Translations under genes and position numbers: made by a program | From: Pseudomonas monteilii NBRC 103158 = DSM 14164 | Lineage (GTDB): Bacteria; Pseudomonadota; Gammaproteobacteria; Pseudomonadales; Pseudomonadaceae | NCBI RefSeq assembly: GCF_000730605.1 | Contig: NZ_BBIS01000009.1 | Coordinates: forward strand, 124,001-188,000 | Direction: 5' to 3' | Length of the DNA stretch: 64,000 nt | The notes under the pieces: generated by a model | Seen by the model: only the letters and a program-made list of their open reading frames with translations | What the model was told of the DNA's origin: nothing | The model's database searches: none | In this document: positions 50,237 through 59,117 of the stretch, piece by piece | Numbering within the stretch: position 1 is the first letter of the stretch | How the letters are laid out: the number at the start of each line of letters is the position of its first letter

Positions 50237-51550
50237 TCAGGAGCGGTTGATGTCGAGCCACACTGCGCCGTTGGGGTACTGGTAGCGCTCCAGGGTTTCA
50301 GCGTGCATTTCGATGCTGTAGCCCGGGCGTTGTGGCGGCATGTAGCGCCCGCGGCGGATCACCACCGGGTCGATGAAGTGCTCGTGCAGGTGGTCGACGT
50401 ACTCCAGCACCCGGTTGTGCAGCGAGGCAGACACTGCGATGTAGTCGAACAGGGCGATGTTCTGCACATATTCGCACAGCCCGACGCCACCCCCGTGCGG
50501 GCACACCGGTACGTCGTACTTGGCCGCCATCAGCAGCACGATCAGCACCTCGTTCAGGCCGCCCAGGCGGGCAGCGTCCAGCTGGCAGAAGTCCAGCGCA
50601 CCGGCCTGGAACATTTGCTTGAACATGACACGGTTGTGGCAATGTTCACCGGTGGCCACGCCAATCGGCGCGATGCGTTGGCGAATGGTGGCGTGGCCGA
50701 GAATGTCGTCCGGGCTGGTCGGTTCTTCGATCCACAACGGTTCGAAGGCGGCCAGGCGGCGCATGTTGGCGATCGACTCCTCGACCCCCCACACCTGGTT
50801 GGCATCCATCATCAGGGTGCGCTCCCAGCCGATTTCGTCGCGCAGGATAGTGGCACGGCGAATGTCTTCTTCCAGGTCGGCGCCGATCTTCTGCTTGATA
50901 TGGGTCCAGCCATCTTCCACGGCCTCGCGGGCCAGTTTGCGCATTTTTTCTTCGCTGTAGCCCAACCAGCCTGGCGCGGTGGTGTAGCCGGGGTAGCCTT
51001 CACGCAGCATCTGTGTCTCGCGCTGGGCTTTGCCTGGCGCCTGGCGTCGCAGCAGGGCAATGGCTTCTTCGGGGGTGAGCACGTCGGTGACATAGCTGAA
51101 GTCCAGGCAGCGCACCAGTTGCTCCGGCGTCATGTCGGCCAGCAGTTTCCATACGGGCTTGCCTTCGTGCTTGGCCCACAGGTCCCACACGGCGTTGATG
51201 ATGGCGGCCGTGGCCAGGTGGATCACGCCCTTTTCCGGGCCCAGCCAGCGCAGCTGGCTGTCGCTGACGGTAAAGCGGTGCCAGAAACCACCCATGTCGG
51301 CGGTGATTTCATCGAGGGTGAGGCCGACGATCAAGGGCGCCAGTGACTGCACCGCGGCCGCGCATATCTCGTTGCCGCGGCCGATGGTGAACGTCAGGCC
51401 GTGGCCTTCGAGGGCCTCGGCGTCGGTGTGCAGCACCACATAGGCCGCAGAATAGTCGGGGGCGCTGTTCATGGCGTCTGAGCCATCCAGCGACAGTGAA
51501 GTGGGGAAACGGATGTCACGTACGCTGAGGTGGGTAATACGAATGCTCAT
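50237..51550 (-). CDS. Enolase-superfamily L-fuconate dehydratase-like enzyme
   Basis: A 437-residue enzyme. The N-terminal capping domain (RITHLSVRDIRFPTSLSLDGSDAMNSAPDYSAAYVVL) and barrel motifs KQKIGAD (KxK catalytic pair), LMMDANQVW (metal Asp), WIEEPTSPDD (metal Glu), ATGEHCHN (metal Glu/His) and CPHGGGVGLCEYVQ match L-fuconate dehydratase in length and order. It should convert L-fuconate (or a related acid) to its 2-keto-3-deoxy derivative. It is divergent from a LysR regulator and cotranscribed with an MFS transporter. Confidence 0.88.
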   Translation of the reverse strand: MSIRITHLSVRDIRFPTSLSLDGSDAMNSAPDYSAAYVVLHTDAEALEGHGLTFTIGRGNEICAAAVQSLAPLIVGLTLDEITADMGGFWHRFTVSDSQLRWLGPEKGVIHLATAAIINAVWDLWAKHEGKPVWKLLADMTPEQLVRCLDFSYVTDVLTPEEAIALLRRQAPGKAQRETQMLREGYPGYTTAPGWLGYSEEKMRKLAREAVEDGWTHIKQKIGADLEEDIRRATILRDEIGWERTLMMDANQVWGVEESIANMRRLAAFEPLWIEEPTSPDDILGHATIRQRIAPIGVATGEHCHNRVMFKQMFQAGALDFCQLDAARLGGLNEVLIVLLMAAKYDVPVCPHGGGVGLCEYVQNIALFDYIAVSASLHNRVLEYVDHLHEHFIDPVVIRRGRYMPPQRPGYSIEMHAETLERYQYPNGAVWLDINRS

Positions 51551-51651
51551 GGTCGGCTCTTGTTCTGTTCAAGCACTGGGAGCGCTGACTGTAGGTTGTC
51601 GAGCGATACAGGCATAATCGCCAAATCTTAACCAGCGATACCGGATTCGAT

Positions 51652-52599
51652 ATGTCTCGCTTGCCGCCCGATAACGCCCAGGCGCCTGCCAGCCTTGGCG
51701 CACTGAAAATCTCCAGCCGGCAGATCACGCTGCTCAATGCCTTGGGCGAATTTGGCAACCTGCGCCGCGCTGCGGCAGCGATGCACACCACGCAACCGGC
51801 GGCCAGCCTGTTGCTGCAGCAACTGGAGGAGCGTCTTGGCGTACGTCTGTTCGAGCGTTTGCCAAGGGGCATGCAAGCAACGCTGTACGGCGAGGTGATG
51901 ATCCGCTACGCACAGAACGCGTTGCATGAGTTCGAGCATGCCCAGGCGCAAATCGCCGAGCTGGCGCGCGGGGCCTTGGGCCTGGTGCGCGTGGGCAGCG
52001 TCATGGGGCCGGTGCCGGGCGTGCTGACCAAGGCGATACTGGCTTACAAGCACAACCACCCCAAGGTACGCATCGCCCTGGAAGTCGGTACCAGCGATAC
52101 CTTGCTGCCCGCCTTGCTGCGCGGTGACTTCGACATGGTGGTGGGGCGCCTGCCGGACCAGAGCGACAGCCAGGCGCTGAACATCGAGCTGTTCGAAGGG
52201 GGTGAGCAGATGCGCGTGATTGCCCGCGCAGGCCACCCCTTGGCCCGCGCCACCGGGTTGCAGCTGGCCGACCTGGTGAGCCTGACCTGGATCCTGCACC
52301 CCATCGGCAGCCCGATGCGCCGCCGCGTCGAAAGCGCGCTGCAGGCCGGCGGCATGGTGCAGTCGCTGGACATCGTCGAAACCGCCTCGATCCTGGCAAC
52401 CACGGCCATGCTCGAAGCCTCTGAAATGATTGCAGTGGTGCCCAATGACGTAGCCGAGCACTATGCCCGCTATGGGATGGTCGCCATCCTGCCGGTGGAA
52501 CTGCCACTGGCCATGGCCAACCTCGGTGTACTCACCTTGCGTTCACGGCCCCACTCGGTTGCCCTCGATACTTTGCTGCGCTACTTGCGGGCGCAATGA
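51652..52599 (+). CDS. LysR-family regulator
   Basis: A 315-residue LysR protein of the GbpR/galactose-binding-regulator type. QITLLNALGEFGNLRRAAAAMHTTQPAASLLLQQLEERLGVRLFERLPRG is the winged helix, followed by a standard substrate domain (RVGSVMGPVPGVLTKAI). It is divergent from the fuconate dehydratase-like gene, the normal place for its regulator. A paralog follows 28 bases downstream. Confidence 0.9.
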   Translation: MSRLPPDNAQAPASLGALKISSRQITLLNALGEFGNLRRAAAAMHTTQPAASLLLQQLEERLGVRLFERLPRGMQATLYGEVMIRYAQNALHEFEHAQAQIAELARGALGLVRVGSVMGPVPGVLTKAILAYKHNHPKVRIALEVGTSDTLLPALLRGDFDMVVGRLPDQSDSQALNIELFEGGEQMRVIARAGHPLARATGLQLADLVSLTWILHPIGSPMRRRVESALQAGGMVQSLDIVETASILATTAMLEASEMIAVVPNDVAEHYARYGMVAILPVELPLAMANLGVLTLRSRPHSVALDTLLRYLRAQ

Positions 52600-52627
52600 C
52601 CTTCACCCAGCATGAGGCCCTGCGTCT

Positions 52628-53575
52628 ATGCCGCCGGACATGACCCATTCCAGCTTTTGCAACTGGATTCGCTACAAGCACCTGGTGCTGATCGACACCC
52701 TGGCGCGCACGCGCAACATGCATGCAACCGCCACCCGCATGAACCTTAGCCAGCCGGCCCTGAGCAAGATGCTGCGCGACCTTGAGGAGCAGTTCGGCTT
52801 CGCCCTGTTCGAGCGCTTGCCGCGCAGCATGCCACCTACCGAACTGGGCGAGTACGTGGTGCGTTACGCTCAGGGTGCGCTGGCCGAGTCGCAGCAGTTC
52901 GTCGACCAGGTCAACCGCCTGCGCAACGGCGGGCACGGCTTTATTCGTGTTGGCGGTATCTTTGCCGCGACTGCATTGGTTCTGCCGCAGGCCATCGCCG
53001 CCATCAAGGCGCGCAGCCCGTTACTGTCGATTGAAGTGGTGGAGCACTCCAGCGATCACCTGCTGGCCATGCTTGAGCAGAACAAGCTGGACATCATGAT
53101 CGGCCGCTTTACTGAGGAACGCTTCAGCCAGCTGTTCGACTTCCAGCCCTTGGAGCCCGAACCTTTCAGCCTGGTAGTGAACAGCGAGCACCCGCTCAAC
53201 CAGCTCGACAGCACACCCCTTGAAGCGCTAGGCGACTGGCCGTGGGTGCTGTACCCGGTGGGCACGCCGATCCGCAACCGCCTGGAGCAGGCGTTCCGGG
53301 TGGCCGGTATCGCCACGCCTGCCGACAGTGTCGAGACCATCTCCATGCCGATGTTCCTGCAGCTGCTGCAATCGGCACCGATGATTGCCATGTTGCCGCG
53401 CTCGATGGTTGCCGCACAGCTGGCCAGCGGGCAATTCAAGGAGCTGCGCAGCCCCTTGCATGTACCTGCGTTGGAGTATGGTGTGGTCACCCGTAAGGAG
53501 GAACCGCTGAGCGCTTCGGCTCGGGCGTTTGTCGAGATCCTGCTGGAGGGCGCGCAGCGTCGCAGGGCCGTGTAG
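52628..53575 (+). CDS. LysR-family regulator, paralog of the preceding gene
   Basis: A 315-residue LysR protein with RYKHLVLIDTLARTRNMHATATRMNLSQPALSKMLRDLEEQFGFALFERLPRSMPPTELGEYVVRYA, closely parallel to the upstream regulator. An ATG 12 bases further in is an alternative start; neither has a strong ribosome site. It probably controls the uxaA-ldh-FAH-MFS operon that begins 190 bases downstream. Confidence 0.88.
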   Translation: MPPDMTHSSFCNWIRYKHLVLIDTLARTRNMHATATRMNLSQPALSKMLRDLEEQFGFALFERLPRSMPPTELGEYVVRYAQGALAESQQFVDQVNRLRNGGHGFIRVGGIFAATALVLPQAIAAIKARSPLLSIEVVEHSSDHLLAMLEQNKLDIMIGRFTEERFSQLFDFQPLEPEPFSLVVNSEHPLNQLDSTPLEALGDWPWVLYPVGTPIRNRLEQAFRVAGIATPADSVETISMPMFLQLLQSAPMIAMLPRSMVAAQLASGQFKELRSPLHVPALEYGVVTRKEEPLSASARAFVEILLEGAQRRRAV

Positions 53576-53651
53576 AGATAGCCCCGGGGGGCGTGTAGCG
53601 CAGCCCTCATGGTCGCACAGGTGATTGATAATCAGGTGCTGAAATCCTCTT

Positions 53652-53672
53652 GCGATAACTTCAGGTTATCGC
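53652..53672. promoter_or_regulatory. 21-bp palindrome upstream of the dehydratase operon, candidate operator
   Basis: GCGATAAC, TTCAG, GTTATCGC: two perfect 8-bp arms centred about 105 bases before the UxaA-family start. It lies in the promoter region of the catabolic operon and is positioned to bind a dimeric regulator. Confidence 0.5.
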
Positions 53673-53766
53673 TTGATCGGATCATCTCATTGGGAATGCC
53701 ACGCAAGGCTTCTTAAAGTGGCCACAGCCATAACAAGAAGTCAGCCGCACTGCCCTGAGAGGTCCC

Positions 53767-55308
53767 ATGCAACTGATTGCCAAATCCGGTGACCCTGCCG
53801 TCATCCGCTTGAACCCGCTGGACAATGTACTGATCGCCCGTCAGCCGCTGCCGCAAGGCCTGCGTCTGGAGGCCGAGGCGATTACCGTGCGCCAGCCTAT
53901 CCCCTCGGGCCACAAGCTTGCCACGGTTCGTGTGGAGCAGGGCCAGCCGCTGCGCCGGTACGGCCAGATCATCGGTTTTGCATCGCAGGCCATCGACGCC
54001 GGCGACCATGTGCATGTGCACAACGTCCAGATGGGTGACTTTGCCCGCGACTATGCCTTCGGTGTCGACACCCGCAGCCAGCCGGGCAGCGCAGCGCAGT
54101 TCCAAGGCATCGTGCGCGCCGATGGCCGGGTCGCCACTCGCAACTACATCGGTATTCTCACGTCGGTGAACTGCTCGGCCACGGTAGCCCGGGCGGTGGC
54201 CGACCATTTCCGCCGCGACATCCACCCCGAAGCGCTTGCCGATTACCCGAACATCGACGGGGTGGTGGCCCTGACCCACGGTGCCGGCTGCGCCGTGGAC
54301 CCCAGCGGCGAAGCCCTTGGCCTGCTGCGCCGAACCCTGGCCGGGTACGCCGTGCATCCCAACTTCGCTGCCGTGCTGATCATCGGCCTGGGCTGTGAAA
54401 CCAACCAGATTGAAAGCCTGCTGGAAACCCAGGGCCTGCAGGCCAGCGCACAGTTGCGTGCCTTCACGATCCAAGGCATCGGTGGCACCTCGAAAACCAT
54501 AGCGGCAGGCATCGAGCAGGTTCGCAGCCTGCTGGCCGAGGCCAACCAGGTGAGGCGTCAACCGGTCAGCGCACAGCATTTGGTAGTCGGCCTGCAATGC
54601 GGCGGCTCCGATGGCTACTCGGGGATTACCGCCAACCCCGCACTGGGCAATGCGGTTGACCGCTTGGTGGCCGCCGGTGGTACCGCGATCCTTTCCGAAA
54701 CCCCGGAAATCTACGGCGCCGAGCACTTGCTGACGCGCCGCGCAGTCAGCCGTGAGGTGGGTGAGAAGCTGGTGGCGCGCATTCGCTGGTGGGAAGACTA
54801 CTGCCAGCGCATGAACGCCGAACTGAACAACAACCCTTCGGCCGGTAACAAGGCAGGCGGGCTGACCACCATCCTCGAGAAATCCCTGGGCGCGGTGGCC
54901 AAGGCGGGTTCCAGCAACCTGGTCGACGTGTATCAGTATGCCGAAGCCGTGCGCGCACAAGGCCTGGTGTTCATGGACACCCCCGGCTACGACCCGGTCT
55001 CGGCCACCGGCCAGGTGGCCGGCGGGGCCAACCTGATCGCCTTCACCACCGGTCGAGGCTCGGCTTACGGCTGTGCCCCCGCGCCGTCGATCAAGTTGGC
55101 TACCAACAACCGGGTGTTCGAGCACCAGCAAGAAGACATGGACGTCAATTGCGGTGGCATTGCCGATGGCTCCACCAGCATCGAGGAGCGGGGTGCGTAC
55201 ATCTTCGATCAGATGCTGCGCATTGCCTCCGGGGCGCGCAGCAAGAGCGAACAGCACGGCTATGGGCAGAACGAATTCGTGCCCTGGCAGATTGGCGCCG
55301 TGACCTGA
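53767..55308 (+). CDS. UxaA-family dehydratase (altronate/galactarate type)
   Basis: A 513-residue protein. An N-terminal SAF-like domain (NPLDNVLIARQPLPQGLRL...IPSGHKLATVRVEQGQPLRRYGQIIGFA) precedes the UxaA catalytic region with RNYIGILTSVNCSATVARA, LTHGAGCAVDPSG, IIGLGCETNQI, GLQCGGSDGYSGITANPALG and FTTGRGSAYGCAPAPSIKLATN. Family members dehydrate altronate or galactarate using iron. Full length suggests a single-polypeptide enzyme. It starts the four-gene catabolic operon. Confidence 0.9.
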   Translation: MQLIAKSGDPAVIRLNPLDNVLIARQPLPQGLRLEAEAITVRQPIPSGHKLATVRVEQGQPLRRYGQIIGFASQAIDAGDHVHVHNVQMGDFARDYAFGVDTRSQPGSAAQFQGIVRADGRVATRNYIGILTSVNCSATVARAVADHFRRDIHPEALADYPNIDGVVALTHGAGCAVDPSGEALGLLRRTLAGYAVHPNFAAVLIIGLGCETNQIESLLETQGLQASAQLRAFTIQGIGGTSKTIAAGIEQVRSLLAEANQVRRQPVSAQHLVVGLQCGGSDGYSGITANPALGNAVDRLVAAGGTAILSETPEIYGAEHLLTRRAVSREVGEKLVARIRWWEDYCQRMNAELNNNPSAGNKAGGLTTILEKSLGAVAKAGSSNLVDVYQYAEAVRAQGLVFMDTPGYDPVSATGQVAGGANLIAFTTGRGSAYGCAPAPSIKLATNNRVFEHQQEDMDVNCGGIADGSTSIEERGAYIFDQMLRIASGARSKSEQHGYGQNEFVPWQIGAVT

Positions 55309-55343
55309 TCGTCCGCTCCCGTCCCATTTTCGAGGCAACCGTA

Positions 55344-56402
55344 ATGACCCAACCCACACGTTACAACGTGCAAGCGCTAACCGCCTTTGTCGAGCAACTG
55401 TTCGTAAAAGCCGGTGCCGATAGCGAAGTCGCCCAAGTGGTCACCCGGGTGCTGCTCGAAGGCGAACTGCTCGGGCACCGTACCCATGGCCTGAACCTGG
55501 TCAGCCGTTACATCGATGGCATCCTCAGCGGGCAGGTCAAGGCCCGCGCACAGGCGCTGGAGCACGTGTCGGACAGTGGTATTTCCAGCGTGTTCGATGG
55601 CCACTATGTACTGGGGCCATACTGCGTCAGCCGTGCACTGGACTGCGCAGCCAAAGGTGCGACCGCGCAGGGCATCGGTATCGCCGTGGTGCGCCGGGCT
55701 TCGCACATAGGTTGCCTGGCCGCCTACCTGAAGCCCTATACCGACCAAGGCCTGGTGGCCATGGTCTACTCGTCGGACCCGTGTGTGGCGTTGGTCTGCG
55801 CCCATGGCGGTATCGACCCCGTGTACACCCCCAACCCGATTGCTGCCGGTATACCGACCCAGGGCGAGCCGATACTGCTGGACGTCAGCATGTCCACGGT
55901 CACCCTCGGGTTGGTCGGCCAATGCCGCGATGCCGGCAGCCGCCTGCCCCACCCGGTGCTGGTGAGCAACGACGGGCAACTGAGTGACGACCCGCGCGAT
56001 TTTTTCACTACCCCGCCAGGCAGCATCCTGCCTCTGGGGGGGCAGGCCTTTGGTCACAAAGGCTTCGCCTTGGCGCTGCTGGTCGAAGCCCTGACCTCGG
56101 GCCTGGCCGGTCATGGACGCAAGGACGAACCCACCCAGTGGGGCGCCTCGGCCACTGCCGTGGTCATTGACCCGCGCTTCTTCGGTGGCCTGGAGGCGTT
56201 CACCCACGAAACCAGCTTCCTTGGCCGCCTGATTCTGGCAAGCCGCCCGCTCGATCCCGAACGCCCGGTACGCCTGCCCGGGCAAGCCGGCCTTGCCCTG
56301 CGTCGCCAGGCACTGGCGCAGGGCGTAAGCCTGTCGCCGCAGTTGATGGCCGACCTCGACCGCCTGGCCGGGCTGATGGAACTGCCGACATTTTCCCAAT
56401 GA
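55344..56402 (+). CDS. Malate/L-lactate (Ldh) family NAD(P)-dependent dehydrogenase
   Basis: A 352-residue protein of the Ldh_2 (YlbC/DpkA) fold. HRTHGLNLVSRYIDGI, IAVVRRASHIGCLAAYLKPY, TPNPIAAGIPT, LDVSMSTVTLG and PLGGQAFGHKGFALALLVEALTSGLAG give the NADP-binding and catalytic His/Asp segments. The start at 55344 has GAGGC upstream. In this operon it could oxidise the 2-keto-3-deoxy acid made by the dehydratases. Confidence 0.9.
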   Translation: MTQPTRYNVQALTAFVEQLFVKAGADSEVAQVVTRVLLEGELLGHRTHGLNLVSRYIDGILSGQVKARAQALEHVSDSGISSVFDGHYVLGPYCVSRALDCAAKGATAQGIGIAVVRRASHIGCLAAYLKPYTDQGLVAMVYSSDPCVALVCAHGGIDPVYTPNPIAAGIPTQGEPILLDVSMSTVTLGLVGQCRDAGSRLPHPVLVSNDGQLSDDPRDFFTTPPGSILPLGGQAFGHKGFALALLVEALTSGLAGHGRKDEPTQWGASATAVVIDPRFFGGLEAFTHETSFLGRLILASRPLDPERPVRLPGQAGLALRRQALAQGVSLSPQLMADLDRLAGLMELPTFSQ

Positions 56403-56422
56403 TGCACAGTAAGGGTACACAG

Positions 56423-57643
56423 ATGACTGATGATCGATCGAACACCCATCAACCGCTACCGCTAAGTTTTGATGCCAGCGTGTTCGACAGTGGCAGTTGG
56501 GTAGGGCGCGTCTGGTTGCCGGAACAGGGGCCGGCGGTGGTGCGGGTGAAGGCTGGCGCCGTCTACGATATCAGCAGCCATGTGGCGACGGTCTCGGCGC
56601 TGCTTGAAGTGGATGACCCGGCCGCATACCTGCGTGCCTTGCCGTTGGCCGAGCCGCTCATTGCGCTACCGGCGTTACTGGCCAACAGCGACCCCGCCCG
56701 GCGCGACCCGCGCCAGCCATGGCTGTTGGCACCCATCGACCTTCAGGCGGTGAAGGCCGCGGGTGTGACCTTCGCCACCAGCCTGCTGGAGCGTGTGGTG
56801 GAAGAGCAGGCCAAGGGTGACCCGGCCAAGGCCGATGCGATCCGTGACACCTTGGCCAGCCGCATTGGCGCCGACCTTTCGCAGATCGTGCCGGGTTCGG
56901 CTCAAGCCGAAGCGCTGCGCAAGGTGCTGGTGGAGCAGGGCCTGTGGTCGCAATACCTGGAAGTGGGCATTGGCCCGGATGCCGAAGTATTCACCAAGGC
57001 CCAGCCGCTGTCGGCGGTTGGCCATGGCGCGGACATCGGCATCCACCCCAAGTCCAGCTGGAACAACCCGGAGCCGGAAGTGGTGCTGGCGGTGTCGAGC
57101 GATGGCAGTATCAAGGGCGCCATGCTCGGCAACGACGTCAACCTGCGCGACTTCGAAGGGCGCAGTGCCTTGCTGCTGTCCAAAGCCAAGGACAACAACG
57201 CCTCCACTGCATTGGGGCCGCTGCTGCGGCTGTTTGACGAAAGCTTCGGGCTGGACGACGTTCGCACTGCCGAGGTGGACCTGCGGGTGGAGGGTGAAGA
57301 CGGTTTCGTCCTGTCGGGTCGCAGCTCCATGCGCCAGATCAGCCGCGACCCCCAAGACCTGGTGCAGCAGACGCTTAACGAAAACCATCAATACCCCGAC
57401 GGCCTGGTGCTGTTCCTTGGCACCCTGTTCGCGCCCAAGCAGGACCGCGACCAGCCGGGCAACGGCTTTACCCACAAGCCGGGCGATGTGGTGAGCATCA
57501 GCAACCCGCAACTGGGCACCTTGTGCAACCGCGTGACCACCAGCGACCTGGCACCGCAATGGGCGTTCGGCCTGCGCGCGCTGATCGACAACCTCGGCCG
57601 GCGTGGCTTGCTGGAGGTTGCAGCCACTGCACGCAGGCCCTGA
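56423..57643 (+). CDS. Fumarylacetoacetate hydrolase-family protein
   Basis: A 406-residue FAH-fold protein, longer than typical FAH hydrolases because of a roughly 100-residue N-terminal region. VGIGPDAEVFTKAQPLSAVGHGADIGIHPKSSWNNPEPEVVLAVSSDG and MLGNDVNLRDFEG carry the metal-binding Glu and Asp residues. The start at 56423 was chosen for its AAGG spacing. Related long FAH proteins act on 2-keto-3-deoxy or 2,4-diketo-3-deoxy sugar acids, which fits the operon. Confidence 0.87.
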   Translation: MTDDRSNTHQPLPLSFDASVFDSGSWVGRVWLPEQGPAVVRVKAGAVYDISSHVATVSALLEVDDPAAYLRALPLAEPLIALPALLANSDPARRDPRQPWLLAPIDLQAVKAAGVTFATSLLERVVEEQAKGDPAKADAIRDTLASRIGADLSQIVPGSAQAEALRKVLVEQGLWSQYLEVGIGPDAEVFTKAQPLSAVGHGADIGIHPKSSWNNPEPEVVLAVSSDGSIKGAMLGNDVNLRDFEGRSALLLSKAKDNNASTALGPLLRLFDESFGLDDVRTAEVDLRVEGEDGFVLSGRSSMRQISRDPQDLVQQTLNENHQYPDGLVLFLGTLFAPKQDRDQPGNGFTHKPGDVVSISNPQLGTLCNRVTTSDLAPQWAFGLRALIDNLGRRGLLEVAATARRP

Positions 57644-57733
57644 ACGACACGCTGCGCCAGGGAGGGGCGCAGCATCAACGAGGGATCGCCAAGGCGCTGA
57701 CAGCGCGGCAACAATAATAATAAAGGTCGACAC

Positions 57734-59044
57734 ATGAACCCTATGAAGAAGTACCAGCGCATCACCGTCGTGTTCCTGCTGCTGATCGGCATCGTCAACT
57801 ACCTGGACCGCAGTGCGCTGTCGATCGCCAACACCTCCATCCAGAAAGACATGATGATCAGCCCTTCGCAGATGGGCATTCTGTTGTCGGCGTTTTCCAT
57901 CGCCTATGCCTTTGCCCAACTGCCGATGGGCATGATCATCGACCGCCTGGGCAGCAAGATCGCCCTCGGTGCCTCGTTGCTGGGCTGGTCGGTTGCCCAG
58001 GCTGCGTTCGGCATGGTCAGCAGTTTTGCCGGTTTCATGGGCCTGCGGGTATTGCTGGGGATTGGCGAGGCGCCGATGTTCCCGTCGGCCGCCAAGGCTT
58101 TGTCGGAGTGGTTCGATGCCAACGAACGCGGCACGCCAACCGGCGTGGTGTGGTCGTCGACCTGCCTTGGTCCCTGTCTGGCACCGCCGTTGCTGACGCT
58201 GTTCATGGTCAACTTCGGCTGGCGCGGCATGTTCATCATTACAGGCGTGATCGGCGTGGTACTGGCGGTGTGCTGGCTGAGCTTCTACAAAAGCAAGGCG
58301 CGATACCTGGCCGAGCTGGCAGCCGAAGGCAAGCCGCTGCCGGGTGAGCACCAGGCGCCCGCGTCCTCGGTGCACGCGCCGAAGCCTTCTTACTTTGCCG
58401 GCTGGCTCGACCTGTTCAAGCACCGCAGCACCTGGGGGGCGGTACTGGGCTTCATGGGTGTGATCTACATGCTGTGGCTGCACTTGACCTGGTTGCCGGG
58501 TTACTTCGAGCGTGAGCACGGCCTGGACCTGTACAAGACCGCCTGGGTCGTGTCGCTGGCCTACGGTTTTGGCGCGGCAGGTACTATCGTTGCCGGCCGC
58601 TTCTGCGACTGGCTGGTAAAACGTGGCATGAGTGTGCTGGGCAGCCGCAAGTTCAGTGTCATCACCGGCCTGGTGCTGGCAGCACTGTTCACCTTGCCGC
58701 TGTCGTTCGTCACCGGCCTGACCGGCTGCATCATCCTGCTGTGCCTGGCGCTGTTCAGCATCAACATGGCCAGCGCAACCGCCTGGATGATCGTCAACAC
58801 CATCGTCGACAGCCAGCGCGTGGCCTCGTTTGGTTCGATCCAGAACTTCGGCGGTTACATCGCCGGCTCTGTCGCGCCGATCGTGACCGGCTTCAGCATC
58901 CAGTATTCGGGCTCGTTCACCACGGCGTTCATGATCAGTGCGGTGGTGGCGCTGTGCTCGGCGGTGGCTTACTTCCTGCTGCTGCAGGCGCCGCTTGGCA
59001 GCGTGAAGGCCGAGGCGGGGGACATGGTCACCGCGACGGAGTGA
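57734..59044 (+). CDS. MFS transporter, sugar acid type (second of the block)
   Basis: A 436-residue 12-helix transporter beginning YQRITVVFLLLIGIVNYLDRSALSIANTSI, the DRSALS motif of the hexuronate/glucarate/galactonate (ACS) transporters. LGIGEAPMFPSAAKALSEWFDANERGTPTG is the helix 4-5 signature. AAAGGTCGACAC precedes the ATG. It is the last gene of the dehydratase operon and should import that pathway's sugar acid. Confidence 0.9.
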   Translation: MNPMKKYQRITVVFLLLIGIVNYLDRSALSIANTSIQKDMMISPSQMGILLSAFSIAYAFAQLPMGMIIDRLGSKIALGASLLGWSVAQAAFGMVSSFAGFMGLRVLLGIGEAPMFPSAAKALSEWFDANERGTPTGVVWSSTCLGPCLAPPLLTLFMVNFGWRGMFIITGVIGVVLAVCWLSFYKSKARYLAELAAEGKPLPGEHQAPASSVHAPKPSYFAGWLDLFKHRSTWGAVLGFMGVIYMLWLHLTWLPGYFEREHGLDLYKTAWVVSLAYGFGAAGTIVAGRFCDWLVKRGMSVLGSRKFSVITGLVLAALFTLPLSFVTGLTGCIILLCLALFSINMASATAWMIVNTIVDSQRVASFGSIQNFGGYIAGSVAPIVTGFSIQYSGSFTTAFMISAVVALCSAVAYFLLLQAPLGSVKAEAGDMVTATE

Positions 59045-59117
59045 CCCACGGTACTTGCCAGGCGTGCTGGTCTGTATGTATAACCAGTAGTTGTTCCAGC
59101 CGCCTGACTCTGTACTT

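Noticed and set aside
53713..55359. 548-codon leftward frame
   Set aside because: Antisense of the UxaA-family gene, no recognisable motif.
56675..58519. 614-codon leftward frame
   Set aside because: Runs antisense across both the FAH and MFS genes, which is not compatible with a real gene.
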